From Levilactobacillus yonginensis (lineage in GTDB: Bacteria; Bacillota; Bacilli; Lactobacillales; Lactobacillaceae), in the NCBI RefSeq assembly GCF_964065165.1, contig NZ_OZ061549.1:2418001-2482000 (forward strand): a stretch of 64,000 nt of DNA. The letters are read 5' to 3'. Numbering within the stretch: position 1 is the stretch's first letter; the number at the start of each line of letters is the position of its first letter. The translations under genes were made by a program, and so were the position numbers. The notes beneath the pieces were generated by a model. That model ran no database searches and was not told the DNA's origin. It saw only the letters and a program-made list of their open reading frames with translations. Positions 16,676 to 24,465 of the stretch are shown piece after piece.

Positions 16676-17848
16676 CTAATACATGGATTCTAACGTGTCC
16701 TGAATTTGCTTAAAACCTCGATGCGTTCGCTCAAAATTTTGGCCGTTGTAGTCACGAATAACTGTGACCAGAACTCGTTCTAGCGCTGGTTCATTTGGAA
16801 ATTGTTCTTTCTTCTTTGTCTGTCGTTTTAGCTTCTTGTTGAACGATTCAATGAGATTTGTGCTGTAGATGCTACTGCGTATCGCAGCTGGAAACGTGAA
16901 ACAGGTCAAGAGATGAAGATTATCTTCTAGCTTGTTCGTTACTTTTGGATACGTCTTTTGCCACTTGTCTATGAAGTCAGCTAAGGCTTGTTTTGCGTCG
17001 TCCATGGTAGCTGCTTGATGGATCAGTTTGAAGTCGTTAAGAACCTCTTGTCGGTCCTTAGTTCGAACGTGAGCTTCAATGTTCCGACTGACGTGGATCA
17101 GGCACTGCTGGAGCTTAGCCTTAGGGAAGTGGTCACCAATTGTGTTGGTAAGGCCGACTAAGCCATCGGCCACGAATAAGAGGACTTCCTTTACACCACG
17201 CTGCTGGATGTCCACGAGAAGCTCTTCCCAAACGGTACTGGATTCAGTTGGAGCGACTTGGTATGCTAGGACCTCTTTCATTCCATTTGGTCGAATGCCA
17301 ATGGCGATATGCACGGCTTCTTTAGCCACTGAGTCCCGGCGAAGTGGTAAGTATGTTGCGTCCACATAAATGACTGCGTATCGGCTCGCTAGAGGACGCG
17401 TTTTGAAGGCGTTGACCTGTTGGTCAACGACCTTCGTGAGGTTCGAAACCGTTTGTGATGTGTAATGAGCCCCATACATTTTCTCAATCAAATCCGCAAT
17501 CTCACTAGTGGTAATCCCTTTTTCGTAGAGCTGGACAACAGTAGCCTCTAAGCCATCCGTTTGTCGTTGATAGCTCGGGATAGTTTTCGTATTAAAAATA
17601 CCATTTCGATCGCGTGGAATCTCCAAATTTAATTCTCCATACTTAGTCTTAAAGGTCCGCAGATAATGCCCATTGCGTGAATTGCCGCTGTTAAAACCTT
17701 GGCGATCATAAGGCTCATAACCGAGGAACGACGAAAGTTCCTCGTGCATTAAATCATTGATGGCCGTTTCCAAATGTTGCCGAAAAACTTCATCTAAATC
17801 TTGCTTTTGTGCTAGTGCTGCCATAATTTCTTTGTTAAACTGAGTCAT
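16676..17848 (-). CDS. IS256 family transposase
   Basis: This 390-residue Mutator-type DDE transposase has its catalytic acids in VIYVDATYLP, LLFVADGLVGL and LIESFNKKLKRQTKKKEQF. The N-terminal region carries the family pattern ELSSFLGYEPYDRQGFNSGNSRNGHY. The ATG follows GGAGG. A promoter (17894-17922) lies just upstream. The length is typical and no frameshift is seen, so the enzyme itself looks intact although the element is interrupted further upstream. Confidence 0.95.
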   Translation of the reverse strand: MTQFNKEIMAALAQKQDLDEVFRQHLETAINDLMHEELSSFLGYEPYDRQGFNSGNSRNGHYLRTFKTKYGELNLEIPRDRNGIFNTKTIPSYQRQTDGLEATVVQLYEKGITTSEIADLIEKMYGAHYTSQTVSNLTKVVDQQVNAFKTRPLASRYAVIYVDATYLPLRRDSVAKEAVHIAIGIRPNGMKEVLAYQVAPTESSTVWEELLVDIQQRGVKEVLLFVADGLVGLTNTIGDHFPKAKLQQCLIHVSRNIEAHVRTKDRQEVLNDFKLIHQAATMDDAKQALADFIDKWQKTYPKVTNKLEDNLHLLTCFTFPAAIRSSIYSTNLIESFNKKLKRQTKKKEQFPNEPALERVLVTVIRDYNGQNFERTHRGFKQIQDTLESMY

Positions 17849-17893
17849 GGGGAAAGCCTCCTATGTCCTATGAAGTGAGTGTGGTTGCTAACT

Positions 17894-17922
17894 ATCATAA
17901 GGGAGAGGCTTTCCCTTTTCAA
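17894..17922 (-). promoter_or_regulatory. Promoter of the IS256 transposase, abutting the IS30 insertion
   Basis: On the minus strand TTGAAA (17922-17917) and TATGAT (17899-17894) have a 17-base spacer. The -35 box is one base inside the duplicated target, so the IS30 insertion left this promoter whole. Confidence 0.7.
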
Positions 17923-19172
17923 TGGCGAATTTTATAATCAAGTTAGCCACTTGAAATTTAGGACAAAATAAATACACCAAGACGTAAATCTCAGGTATCA
18001 TTGGAGTTCTCACACAAACAATGAAAGAGGTCTTCGTCTTGATGCAAGAACAGCTTACCATGAATCGTCCCAAGGGTCACCATCTAACTTTGAAAGAGCG
18101 TGGAAACATTGAGGTCTACTTTAACCACGACAAGCTTTCTCGGCGGAAGATTGCTGAGTTACTTGGCGTTAGCCCGCAAACCATAAACAACGAAATCAAG
18201 CGAGGCTTGGTAACCAATAAGAAAATCGTTAACGGTAACGTAGTCTTCTATGAGGTCTACGTGGCGGAACTAGCCGACCAGCGGTACCACGAGAACCGCA
18301 AGGCCTGCCACAGGCCTTGTAAGTTCTTCCAGGCGGCTGACTTTATAGCCTTCTTTGTAGAACACTTTAAGACTGATGGCTGGGCTCCAGATGCTGCTGT
18401 AGGCCGCGCCAAGGTGTTAAACCTTTTTCGGCCTGACGAGATGGTCTGTACCCAAACGTTGTACAAGTACATCGACGAACAACTTTTAGAGGTCTGTAAC
18501 TTAGATCTTACCGAGAAAATGCGGCGGCGACTACCCAAGCACGTTAATCACAAAAATAAGCGTGTAATGGGACGGAGTATTGAAGAACGTCCGGCTGAAG
18601 TTGACTCTCGCAAGACGTTTGGTCATTTCGAGATTGATACTATCGTTGGTAAACGTGATGGCCATGAGAGTGTGATTATGACCCTGATTGAGCGTCAAAC
18701 TCGCTTCCAATTTATCCGTCTGATTGACGGGCGTGACGCCGATTCGGTTGAGTACGCCCTGCGAGAAATCCTCGCAGAGTATGGACCAGTTATCAAGTCG
18801 ATCACCGCTGATAACGGACCTGAGTTTGCCTTGCTGAGCGAGGCATTGCGTTCAGTGGCACCAGTCTTTCATACGCACCCGTTCACCTCTAGTGAACGGG
18901 GAACCAATGAGGTCCATAACCGGATGGTCCGCTATGACTTTCCCAAAGGCATGTCCTTAGACGCCGTAAGTCCTCGGGCTGTTGCTAGAACAGCGGACAA
19001 GTTGAATAACACACCTCGTCGTCTGCTAGGCTTCCAGACTCCCGCCGAACTCTTCGCCGCCGCCTGCGGCTAGGCTCCTCGCGCCACCAACTTCAACCCC
19101 TGAGAATCCCTTGGTATCAGTATTTGGTCCTAGTGACTAACTTGTTCTTGCAATTTGCGTTCCCTTTTCAAT
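17911..19172 (+). mobile_element. IS30 family insertion sequence nested in the IS256 element
   Basis: The element runs 17924-19159 (about 1236 bp). The ends are imperfect inverted repeats of about 26 bp (CGAATTTTATAATCAAGTTAG versus CGCAAATTGCAAGAACAAGTTAG read inward). It is flanked by a 13-bp direct repeat TTCCCTTTTCAAT at 17911-17923 and 19160-19172, longer than the 2-3 bp usual for many IS30 relatives. It carries one complete transposase gene. Confidence 0.85.
18042..19073 (+). CDS. IS30 family transposase
   Basis: This is a 343-residue transposase. The N-terminal helix-turn-helix is at about residues 15-50 (LTLKERGNIEVYF, then SRRKIAELLGVSPQTINNEI). The DDE core shows Asp in FGHFEIDTIVG, Asp in SITADNGPEF and Glu in ERGTNEVHNRMVRYDFPKG. 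The ATG at 18042 is preferred; an in-frame ATG at 18021 would add seven residues and has a poorer ribosome site. No frameshift is seen, so the gene appears complete. Confidence 0.92.
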   Translation: MQEQLTMNRPKGHHLTLKERGNIEVYFNHDKLSRRKIAELLGVSPQTINNEIKRGLVTNKKIVNGNVVFYEVYVAELADQRYHENRKACHRPCKFFQAADFIAFFVEHFKTDGWAPDAAVGRAKVLNLFRPDEMVCTQTLYKYIDEQLLEVCNLDLTEKMRRRLPKHVNHKNKRVMGRSIEERPAEVDSRKTFGHFEIDTIVGKRDGHESVIMTLIERQTRFQFIRLIDGRDADSVEYALREILAEYGPVIKSITADNGPEFALLSEALRSVAPVFHTHPFTSSERGTNEVHNRMVRYDFPKGMSLDAVSPRAVARTADKLNNTPRRLLGFQTPAELFAAACG

Positions 19173-19364
19173 TGCTTATTTTTCTATTTACACATAATTA
19201 TTTAAACACCCGCGAAGAAATATAACAACTTAGCCGCTAGATAGATGGGTAGATTCTAATGAAATAAAAGCGACGAGCACTAATCCTGGTCTTAGGAGCG
19301 TAACCACTGATTTTTAGGACCAGCATGTTATGATGAGGCTAATTAACAACGGGAGGTAACGTTT

Positions 19365-20234
19365 ATGCAAATTGGATTTATTGGGACGGGCGTCATGGGA
19401 ACTGGGATTGTGAAGAATCTCTTACAGGCTGGTCGGTCAGTGGTCGTCTTCAACAGAACCAAGGCGCACGCACATGCCGTTTTGGATGCCGGGGCGACCT
19501 GGGCCGATACGCCACAAGCGGTCGCTACCCAATCGGATATCGTGATGACGATGGTGGGCTATCCCAGTGATGTGGAGGCCGTTTATTCTGGTGATCACGG
19601 TGTTTTTGCGGGGATTCAAGCTGGTAGTGTGGTGGTCGATATGACGACGAGTACGCCAGCTCTCGCAGTCAAATTAACCGAAATTGCCCATGACCATGGG
19701 GTTCAAGCACTGGATGCGCCCGTTTCTGGTGGTGACGTTGGCGCTAAGAACGCGACATTAACGGTTATGGTAGGGGGCGACCAGGGTGCGTACGACCGGG
19801 TCTTGCCAGTCTTTGAACAGTTGGGTCAGCGCGTGAGTTATTTTGGCGGTGCAGGTAAGGGGCAGCATACCAAGATGGCCAATCAAATCATGATTGCTGG
19901 GACGATGACGGGGCTGACGGAAATGTTGGTCTACGCCAAGGCAGCCGGATTGAATCTGCCACAGGTACTTGCAACGTTGAGTAGTGGTGGTGCTGACAAC
20001 TGGAGCATGGACAACTACGTTCCCCGAATTCTGAAGGGGGATTACGCGCCCGGTTTCTTCGCTAAGCATTTTCTCAAAGACTTGCGAATTGCCTTGCAGG
20101 AGGCGGATCGGATGTCTCTCGATTTGCCCGCTACCAAGCAGGCTAAACTGCTCTATGAGGCCATGGTGGAAGACTTTGACTTAGGCGACGATGGGACACA
20201 GGGCCTGATCAAAACTTACGAACAGAAACAATGA
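19365..20234 (+). CDS. NAD(P)-dependent beta-hydroxyacid dehydrogenase
   Basis: This 289-residue enzyme is related to 3-hydroxyisobutyrate and tartronate semialdehyde reductases. The Rossmann fingerprint GFIGTGVMGTGI is at residues 4-15, the substrate-binding SGGDVGA at 121-127, and the catalytic Lys170 with Asn173 in KMANQ. Arg31 after the second strand (VVFNRTK) suggests NADPH preference, as in many members. The actual hydroxyacid cannot be assigned. The ATG follows GGGAGG. It shares a strong bidirectional terminator with the convergent GNAT gene. Confidence 0.88.
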   Translation: MQIGFIGTGVMGTGIVKNLLQAGRSVVVFNRTKAHAHAVLDAGATWADTPQAVATQSDIVMTMVGYPSDVEAVYSGDHGVFAGIQAGSVVVDMTTSTPALAVKLTEIAHDHGVQALDAPVSGGDVGAKNATLTVMVGGDQGAYDRVLPVFEQLGQRVSYFGGAGKGQHTKMANQIMIAGTMTGLTEMLVYAKAAGLNLPQVLATLSSGGADNWSMDNYVPRILKGDYAPGFFAKHFLKDLRIALQEADRMSLDLPATKQAKLLYEAMVEDFDLGDDGTQGLIKTYEQKQ

Positions 20235-20262
20235 TGCCAGCGTAATGGTCATTATATGTCAG

Positions 20263-20302
20263 AGAAAAGGGACCGGAAAATTAACTTTCCGGTCCCTTTT
20301 CT
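20263..20302. terminator. Bidirectional terminator between convergent genes
   Basis: AGAAAAGGGACCGGAAA pairs with its full complement TTTCCGGTCCCTTTTCT around a 6-base loop. A/T runs on both sides allow use from either strand. Confidence 0.93.
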
Positions 20303-20344
20303 ATTTGATTGTTCTTTTAAATCAGCCTGCCCACTTTACCTGAA

Positions 20345-20776
20345 TTAAAAGGTCTTTTTAAGAGTTACCACCGGTGCGCCATCTTCAGCGAATGGCTCCC
20401 CAATTACCTGATAGCCACAGCGTTCGTAAAAGCTCTTGGCCGTCAGTTCACCGTCAATTAAGCCGGAGAGAAAACCGTGTTCCTGAGCCCAGGCTTCACC
20501 AGCTTGGAGGACTTGGCGCCCAATTCCTTGACTGCGAAGTTGCCGGCTGGTGCAGACCCGGCCAAAACGCATTTCCGTAGCCGACTGGGGTTCTAAGCGC
20601 AACGTACCAACGGGCAATTCTGGCCGTTGGTATGCCACGACGTACAAACGTTCAGGGGTATCGCGGTCATCGAACTCAACGTCACGGGGGATGCCCCGTT
20701 CAGTGACAAAGGTGGCCTGGCGTAGGGCCAAGGCCGCTGCTCGATTAAAGGGAGCGTTTGAAATCACGATTTCCAT
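20345..20776 (-). CDS. GNAT family N-acetyltransferase
   Basis: This is a 143-residue acetyltransferase of the same YjcF/ElaA-like type as the gene at 1100. LRQATFVTERGIPRDVEFD matches the N-terminal family pattern, the acetyl-CoA loop is RQLRSQGIGRQVL, and FYERCGYQVIGEPF closes the fold. The acceptor is unknown. The ATG lies 9 bp beyond the stop codon of the ABC ATPase gene, so it probably forms the last gene of that operon; whether it is functionally linked is unclear. Confidence 0.85.
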   Translation of the reverse strand: MEIVISNAPFNRAAALALRQATFVTERGIPRDVEFDDRDTPERLYVVAYQRPELPVGTLRLEPQSATEMRFGRVCTSRQLRSQGIGRQVLQAGEAWAQEHGFLSGLIDGELTAKSFYERCGYQVIGEPFAEDGAPVVTLKKTF

Positions 20777-20785
20777 AGCGACCCC

Positions 20786-21556
20786 CTATTCGATCTCAGC
20801 GAAGAAGCTGTAGAGCTGTTCGCTAGTCAGTGCTTGCTTCTTGTCGCCCGCCACGTCGTAAGTGACTTTGCCGTGGTGCAAGACAATTAGCCGGTTGCCG
20901 TAGGTCAGGGCGTCTTCCATGTGATGAGTGATCATCAAACAGGTTAGCTTGTCTTGGGAGACCCGTTCGTTGGTTAGGTGCATCAAGTCTTGCCCAGTCC
21001 GGGGGTCGAGAGCCGCCGTATGTTCGTCCAGTAACAGAATTTCAGGACGCTTGAGAGTTGCCATCAGGAAACTTAATGCTTGGCGTTGGCCACCAGAGAG
21101 GTTGCCGGTCGCTGTTGTTAACCGTTCGTCGAGGCCGTTGTGCATGGTAGCTGTCAGTTCTTTGTAGTGGGCCATGTGTCGGTTTAAATTACGGGGCATG
21201 AGGCCGCGTCGCTGACCCCGGCGTTCAGCGAGTAATAAATTTTCGGCAACGGTCATCCGCGGAGCCGTCCCCAGTTTGGGGTCTTGAAAGACTCGGCCGA
21301 GAAAGCTGGTGCGTTTTTCCACGGAGTCATGGGAGATATCTTTACCGTTAAGAAGAATTTGACCACTATCGATACTGAGGTCACCCCCAATGGCGTTAAA
21401 GAGGGTCGATTTCCCCGCCCCGTTGGAACCCAGCACGGTGATGAAATCCCCAGCGTTAATGGTGAGGTTGAGGTGGTCCAGAATGGTAATCTCTTCTGGT
21501 GTGTTGCGATTAACTTTTAAGACCACGTTTTTAAGTTCGAGTAATGGTTTAGTCAT
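20786..21556 (-). CDS. TrpXYZ-type ABC transporter, ATP-binding protein (operon 1)
   Basis: This is the 256-residue ATPase of an amino-acid-type importer. Walker A is GSNGAGKST near residue 43, the signature is NLSGGQRQAL, Walker B is ILLLDEHTAALD with His in place of the usual Pro, and the switch His is in MITHHMEDAL. The DEHT form also occurs in the paralogue at 27692. The start overlaps the permease stop by 8 bp, so the two are translationally coupled. The substrate is inferred only from family and leader context, where it is probably tryptophan or a related aromatic compound. Confidence 0.88.
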   Translation of the reverse strand: MTKPLLELKNVVLKVNRNTPEEITILDHLNLTINAGDFITVLGSNGAGKSTLFNAIGGDLSIDSGQILLNGKDISHDSVEKRTSFLGRVFQDPKLGTAPRMTVAENLLLAERRGQRRGLMPRNLNRHMAHYKELTATMHNGLDERLTTATGNLSGGQRQALSFLMATLKRPEILLLDEHTAALDPRTGQDLMHLTNERVSQDKLTCLMITHHMEDALTYGNRLIVLHHGKVTYDVAGDKKQALTSEQLYSFFAEIE

Positions 21557-22448
21557 TGGTATCCAACCCCCGTTTCAAAATATGCTTGAAGTTGAAAATG
21601 TTTTTGAAGACCGGCAACATCATGCAGATAGCCAGAATGATGGAGGAAATCAGGTTAAGGTCGTTGGCGCTGAACCCTAGCTTGAGGACCAATAGGAGGA
21701 CGAACCGGTAGAGAATGCTCCCCAGGGTGACGGCGACTAGCCGTTGGTTCAGGGTCAAGTCACCAAAGGCCACCTCACCAATGATGATGGAAGCCAAGGC
21801 GATAACGATGATTCCGATACCCATGTTGACGTCAGAGTAACCGTTGTTTTGGGCAACCAGGGCGCCCCCGAAGGCGATTAAACCGTTGGAGACCATCAGT
21901 CCCATGATTTTCATGTTGTCGGTGTTGATTCCGAGTGATCGAGCCATCGTCTGGTTATCACCAGTGGCGATGAAGCCTTGGCCAAGTTCCGTTTGGAGGA
22001 AGTAGATGACCAGGGTCGTGATGACAATCATAACGACTGCGCCTAACACAACACTATCGAAGTATTGGGGTAGGGAAGCCAGAAAGTGGTTCTTAAACAA
22101 TGTGGATTTTCCTAATAAAGAAACGTTGGCCCGACCCATGATCCGTAAGTTAACGGAGTAGCAGGCCGTCATGACTAAGATGCCGGCTAACAAAATGGGA
22201 ATGTGGCCCTTGGTGTAGAGCAGACCAGTGATGAGTCCAGCGATGGCACCAATGGCGAACGCTAATAGTGTAGCAAGTAGCGGGTTCATTCCGTTACTGA
22301 TGGCGGCGACGGCCGTGGCCGCTCCCAAGGGGAACGTCCCTTCAACGGTCATGTCGGCAAAATCTAGAATTCTAAAGGTCAGGAATAACCCAACCCCGAG
22401 GACGGCCCAGAGTAGGCCTTGCCCGATTGTGGATACTGCTAAACTCAT
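21549..22448 (-). CDS. TrpXYZ-type ABC transporter, permease (operon 1)
   Basis: This 299-residue membrane protein has about eight to nine helices of the branched-chain/ribose permease superfamily. FRILDFADMTVEGTFPLGAA near the N-terminus and the coupling region MARSLGINTDNMKIMGLMVSNGL match the paralogue at 26800. It forms the membrane channel for the binding protein encoded just upstream, whose stop it overlaps by 4 bp. The C-terminus ends in a basic cytosolic tail. Confidence 0.88.
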   Translation of the reverse strand: MSLAVSTIGQGLLWAVLGVGLFLTFRILDFADMTVEGTFPLGAATAVAAISNGMNPLLATLLAFAIGAIAGLITGLLYTKGHIPILLAGILVMTACYSVNLRIMGRANVSLLGKSTLFKNHFLASLPQYFDSVVLGAVVMIVITTLVIYFLQTELGQGFIATGDNQTMARSLGINTDNMKIMGLMVSNGLIAFGGALVAQNNGYSDVNMGIGIIVIALASIIIGEVAFGDLTLNQRLVAVTLGSILYRFVLLLVLKLGFSANDLNLISSIILAICMMLPVFKNIFNFKHILKRGLDTND

Positions 22449-23437
22449 TTGAAGACCTCCCCGTGTTCTTTGGCTTCCTTAACAACTGACGCTGGCAACG
22501 TGATGCCCAATTTTTTGGCTTGTGATAAGTTAATGGTCATTTCACCTTTGCGTTCAAACTTAATCGGTGTGTCGGCGGGTTTCTTACCCTTTAAAATAGC
22601 GGCAGTCATCTTACCCGTTTGAACACCAAGCTTGTATTGGTTGATACTTAACGTTGCTAATCCACCGGCCTTGACCATCGTATCGACGGCTGGGAAAACG
22701 GGGACCTTCTTGGCATTGGCTGTGGAGACCAACGTCTGCATGGCACTGGCCACGGTATTGTCGGTTGGTACGTAAACGGCGTCGACTTGGCTGACCATTT
22801 GTTGAGCAACTTGGTTTAAATCATTGGTGTTCGCAATGGAGTAGGCCTTCAGCGTCACATGTTGTTGTTTGCAGAGGGCTGCGAATTGGTGGTACTGTGC
22901 GGTGGCTGAGTCATCTGAGGATGTGTAGATGATGCCTAATGTCTTCATGTTTGGCATGATTTTTTGAATCAATTTTAATTGTGACTTGAGTGGTGCTTGG
23001 TCGGAAACGCCAGTGACGTTGTTACCAGGGTGTTCGTTACTCTTGACCAGGTGGGCTCCCTCGGGGTCGGTGATGGCTCCAAGAACGACGGGGATGTTGG
23101 AACTGGCATTGGCCAGCGCTTGCGCGGATGGCGTGGCAATGCCAATCATGGCATCGGCGTTCTCGTTGACGAAGCGGGCACTCATCGTTTTCAGATTACT
23201 CTGATCATTTTGTGCGTTTTGAAAGTCGATCTTCACGTTTTTACCAACGTGGTAGCCCTCTTCGGCTAACCCGTGAATGATTCCTTTATGGATGGCATCC
23301 AGGGCCGGGTGAGAAAGGAGTTGTAAGATGCCGACCGTTGGTACCTTGGCTTTCTGAGCAGTTTGGTGTTTCTCTTGAACAAAGGCGAAACCGAGAAAAA
23401 CAAGTAAAATGGTAATGAGTCCGTATAATCGTTTCAT
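22445..23437 (-). CDS. TrpXYZ-type ABC transporter, substrate-binding protein (operon 1)
   Basis: This is a 330-residue extracellular binding protein of the ABC_sub_bind family. Residues 1-22 form a hydrophobic anchor or signal (LYGLITILLVFLGFAFVQ). There is no lipobox Cys, unlike the paralogue at 25816, so it may stay tethered by an uncleaved helix. The two-lobed fold follows, with VGILQLLSHPALDAI, IATPSAQALAN and VTGVSDQAPL as family landmarks. In other lactobacilli and streptococci this type is called TrpX and imports tryptophan. Expression is probably controlled by the leader at 23470-23682, which encodes a Trp-containing peptide and two terminators. Confidence 0.87.
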   Translation of the reverse strand: MKRLYGLITILLVFLGFAFVQEKHQTAQKAKVPTVGILQLLSHPALDAIHKGIIHGLAEEGYHVGKNVKIDFQNAQNDQSNLKTMSARFVNENADAMIGIATPSAQALANASSNIPVVLGAITDPEGAHLVKSNEHPGNNVTGVSDQAPLKSQLKLIQKIMPNMKTLGIIYTSSDDSATAQYHQFAALCKQQHVTLKAYSIANTNDLNQVAQQMVSQVDAVYVPTDNTVASAMQTLVSTANAKKVPVFPAVDTMVKAGGLATLSINQYKLGVQTGKMTAAILKGKKPADTPIKFERKGEMTINLSQAKKLGITLPASVVKEAKEHGEVFK

Positions 23438-23481
23438 TTTCTAATCAACCTCACTTATTCTGGAATTGGCAGTCGATACAA

Positions 23482-23568
23482 AAAGGGCACCCAGTCCGGC
23501 CGGGTGCCCAAAGAAAAAGGCCCGCAAAACCGGATAGTAAACATCCGTGCGGGCCATTGCATCAGAAA
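23482..23568 (-). terminator. Two tandem terminators in the leader of ABC operon 1
   Basis: On the minus strand the first hairpin pairs GGCCCGC with GCGGGCC around an inner CGGAT/ATCCG stem and is followed by TTTTTC. The second pairs GGGCACCC with GGGTGCCC, followed by TTTTTGT. Both lie between promoter and first gene, so transcription must pass both for expression. Confidence 0.85.
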
Positions 23569-23634
23569 GTTAGCCGGCGCAGATGCGAGAATCGCTCTGG
23601 GAGCTCAAGTCGCATCAACACTGATGAGACTTGA
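23569..23634 (-). promoter_or_regulatory. Structured leader RNA after the Trp-containing peptide
   Basis: Just after the leader stop, TCAAGTC pairs with GACTTGA and contains an inner CATCA/TGATG stem. GATGCGA can instead pair with the later TCGCATC, which itself can pair (GCATC) with GATGC just before the terminator. The last leader codons (AGCCGG) can pair with CCGGCT. This set of exclusive pairings suggests attenuation. No T-box sequence was found. Confidence 0.6.
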
Positions 23635-23682
23635 TTACCGGCTTTGCCAACGTCCATTAAGTTCAATCGCAGACATTTGCAT
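23635..23682 (-). CDS. Leader peptide of ABC operon 1 (15 residues, one Trp)
   Basis: The peptide reads MQMSAIELNGRWQSR. It begins at an ATG behind a strong GGAAGGAAGG site, 34 bases after the -10 box, and ends in the 5' side of the structured leader. Its single Trp codon is four codons from the stop. Given the TrpX-type genes downstream, a role in tryptophan-responsive attenuation is plausible. Sensing by starvation or by an arrest peptide cannot be told apart, and Arg codons are also present. Confidence 0.6.
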   Translation of the reverse strand: MQMSAIELNGRWQSR

Positions 23683-23715
23683 ATAACTTTCCTTCCTTCC
23701 GTTTTGATTAAATTT

Positions 23716-23744
23716 AGTGTACGGCATTGCTGAAAGACCGTCAA
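23716..23744 (-). promoter_or_regulatory. Promoter of ABC operon 1
   Basis: On the minus strand TTGACG (23744-23739) and TACACT (23721-23716) have a 17-base spacer. The transcript would start about 27 bases before the leader ATG. Confidence 0.75.
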
Positions 23745-23796
23745 CCTTAATTTTCAATTTTTTGAAAGTGTTGGTTGGCTGAGTTGCTGGGTTGCC

Positions 23797-23982
23797 CGCC
23801 TCCGGTGGCCGGGACTGGGGACCGCTGTGGGGACCGGCGCAAGCCTGAGAAGCGGTCTTGCCCCTCGGTTAGAAGCCTCGGATAATGCCCCGAGTCTCCT
23901 AACCGTCCCACAGTGTAACCTGGCCTAAAACGCCAGGCAACACTGTTGTCACTGCGGTCCCCAGTCCCAGCCACCTGCGGCT
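23797..23982 (-). repeat. Class I structured repeat
   Basis: The outer arms GGGACTGGGGACCGC and GCGGTCCCCAGTCCC pair perfectly, extended by GGTGGC-type flanks. On the minus strand hairpin 1 is CAGTGT..CCTGG/CCAGG..ACACTG, hairpin 2 is GGTTAG.AG-A-CTCGG/CCGAG-G-CT.CTAACC with the conserved A.G mismatch, and hairpin 3 is GCAAG-A-CC/GG-CTTGC. It lies upstream of the ABC operon 1 promoter. Confidence 0.85.
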
Positions 23983-24223
23983 ACTTTGAGCTGATGACAT
24001 CTAATCAGATGGTGAAAATTATGGGCAATCGTCATGATTGTTTCTATAACAATACGCTGCATTGGTGGATGACCGAGTGGTAAAGCATGACAATCTTTCA
24101 GAGATGTGTGTGCAGGCTAATGTGCTGTTACCCGGTCGCACTAAACGGCTCTGAAAATATTGTTGGTCATCACCCAATTTTTGGTATACTGAACGATAAC
24201 GGTTGATGGTTAAACACAAGTTA
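23983..24223. other. Gap between two oppositely oriented class I repeats
   Basis: No gene is supported here. A TATACT box with a weak -35 near 24186 could be a promoter reading toward degV but is too far from the start to be assigned. The short frames have no ribosome site. Confidence 0.4.
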
Positions 24224-24400
24224 AGCCGGAGGCGGGCAGGTTGGGGCCAGCTGTGAAAATGGCGTTAGCTAGTGGGTTGCTAGCTTACGCCATGGGCGAC
24301 TTTGAAGACGGGGGGATTGTCCTGGCTTCAAATCGAGCGAGAAGCCCGGTTCTCAGGCTGGAGCGTCCCCATATCAGGTCCCAATCTGACCGCCGGAGCG
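24224..24400 (+). repeat. Class I structured repeat
   Basis: The outer arms include CAGGTTGGG and CCCAATCTG. Hairpin 1 is ATGGCGT-T-AGCTAG/CTAGCT-T-ACGCCAT with a U.U mismatch. Hairpin 2 is TTTGAAG-AC ... GG-CTTCAAA. The core TCGAGCGAGAAGCCCGG ... GGCTGGAGCGTCCCCA is well kept. It lies 66 bp before the degV start. Confidence 0.85.
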
Positions 24401-24465
24401 CGACCATTACAACAAGTATACATAATTTAAACCAATTTTGAATCAGTACAGCAAGGAGGCTGCTC

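Larger units (their letters stand above)
16616..19219 (-). mobile_element. IS256 family insertion sequence, interrupted by an IS30 element
   Basis: The element runs 16624-19211 and is flanked by an 8-bp duplication GCGAAGAA (16616-16623 and 19212-19219). Terminal repeats are GGGAGTGTCAAAT... and its imperfect complement ending ...TTTAAACACCCGC, sharing GTGTAAAT inside. Its own sequence is split at 17923/19160 by an IS30 element. The transposase gene and its promoter lie entirely left of the insertion. Confidence 0.88.

Noticed and set aside
23438..23760. T-box riboswitch before ABC operon 1
   Set aside because: No T-box sequence of the AGGGTGGNACCGCG type and no typical antiterminator was found. 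A peptide-encoding leader explains the region better.
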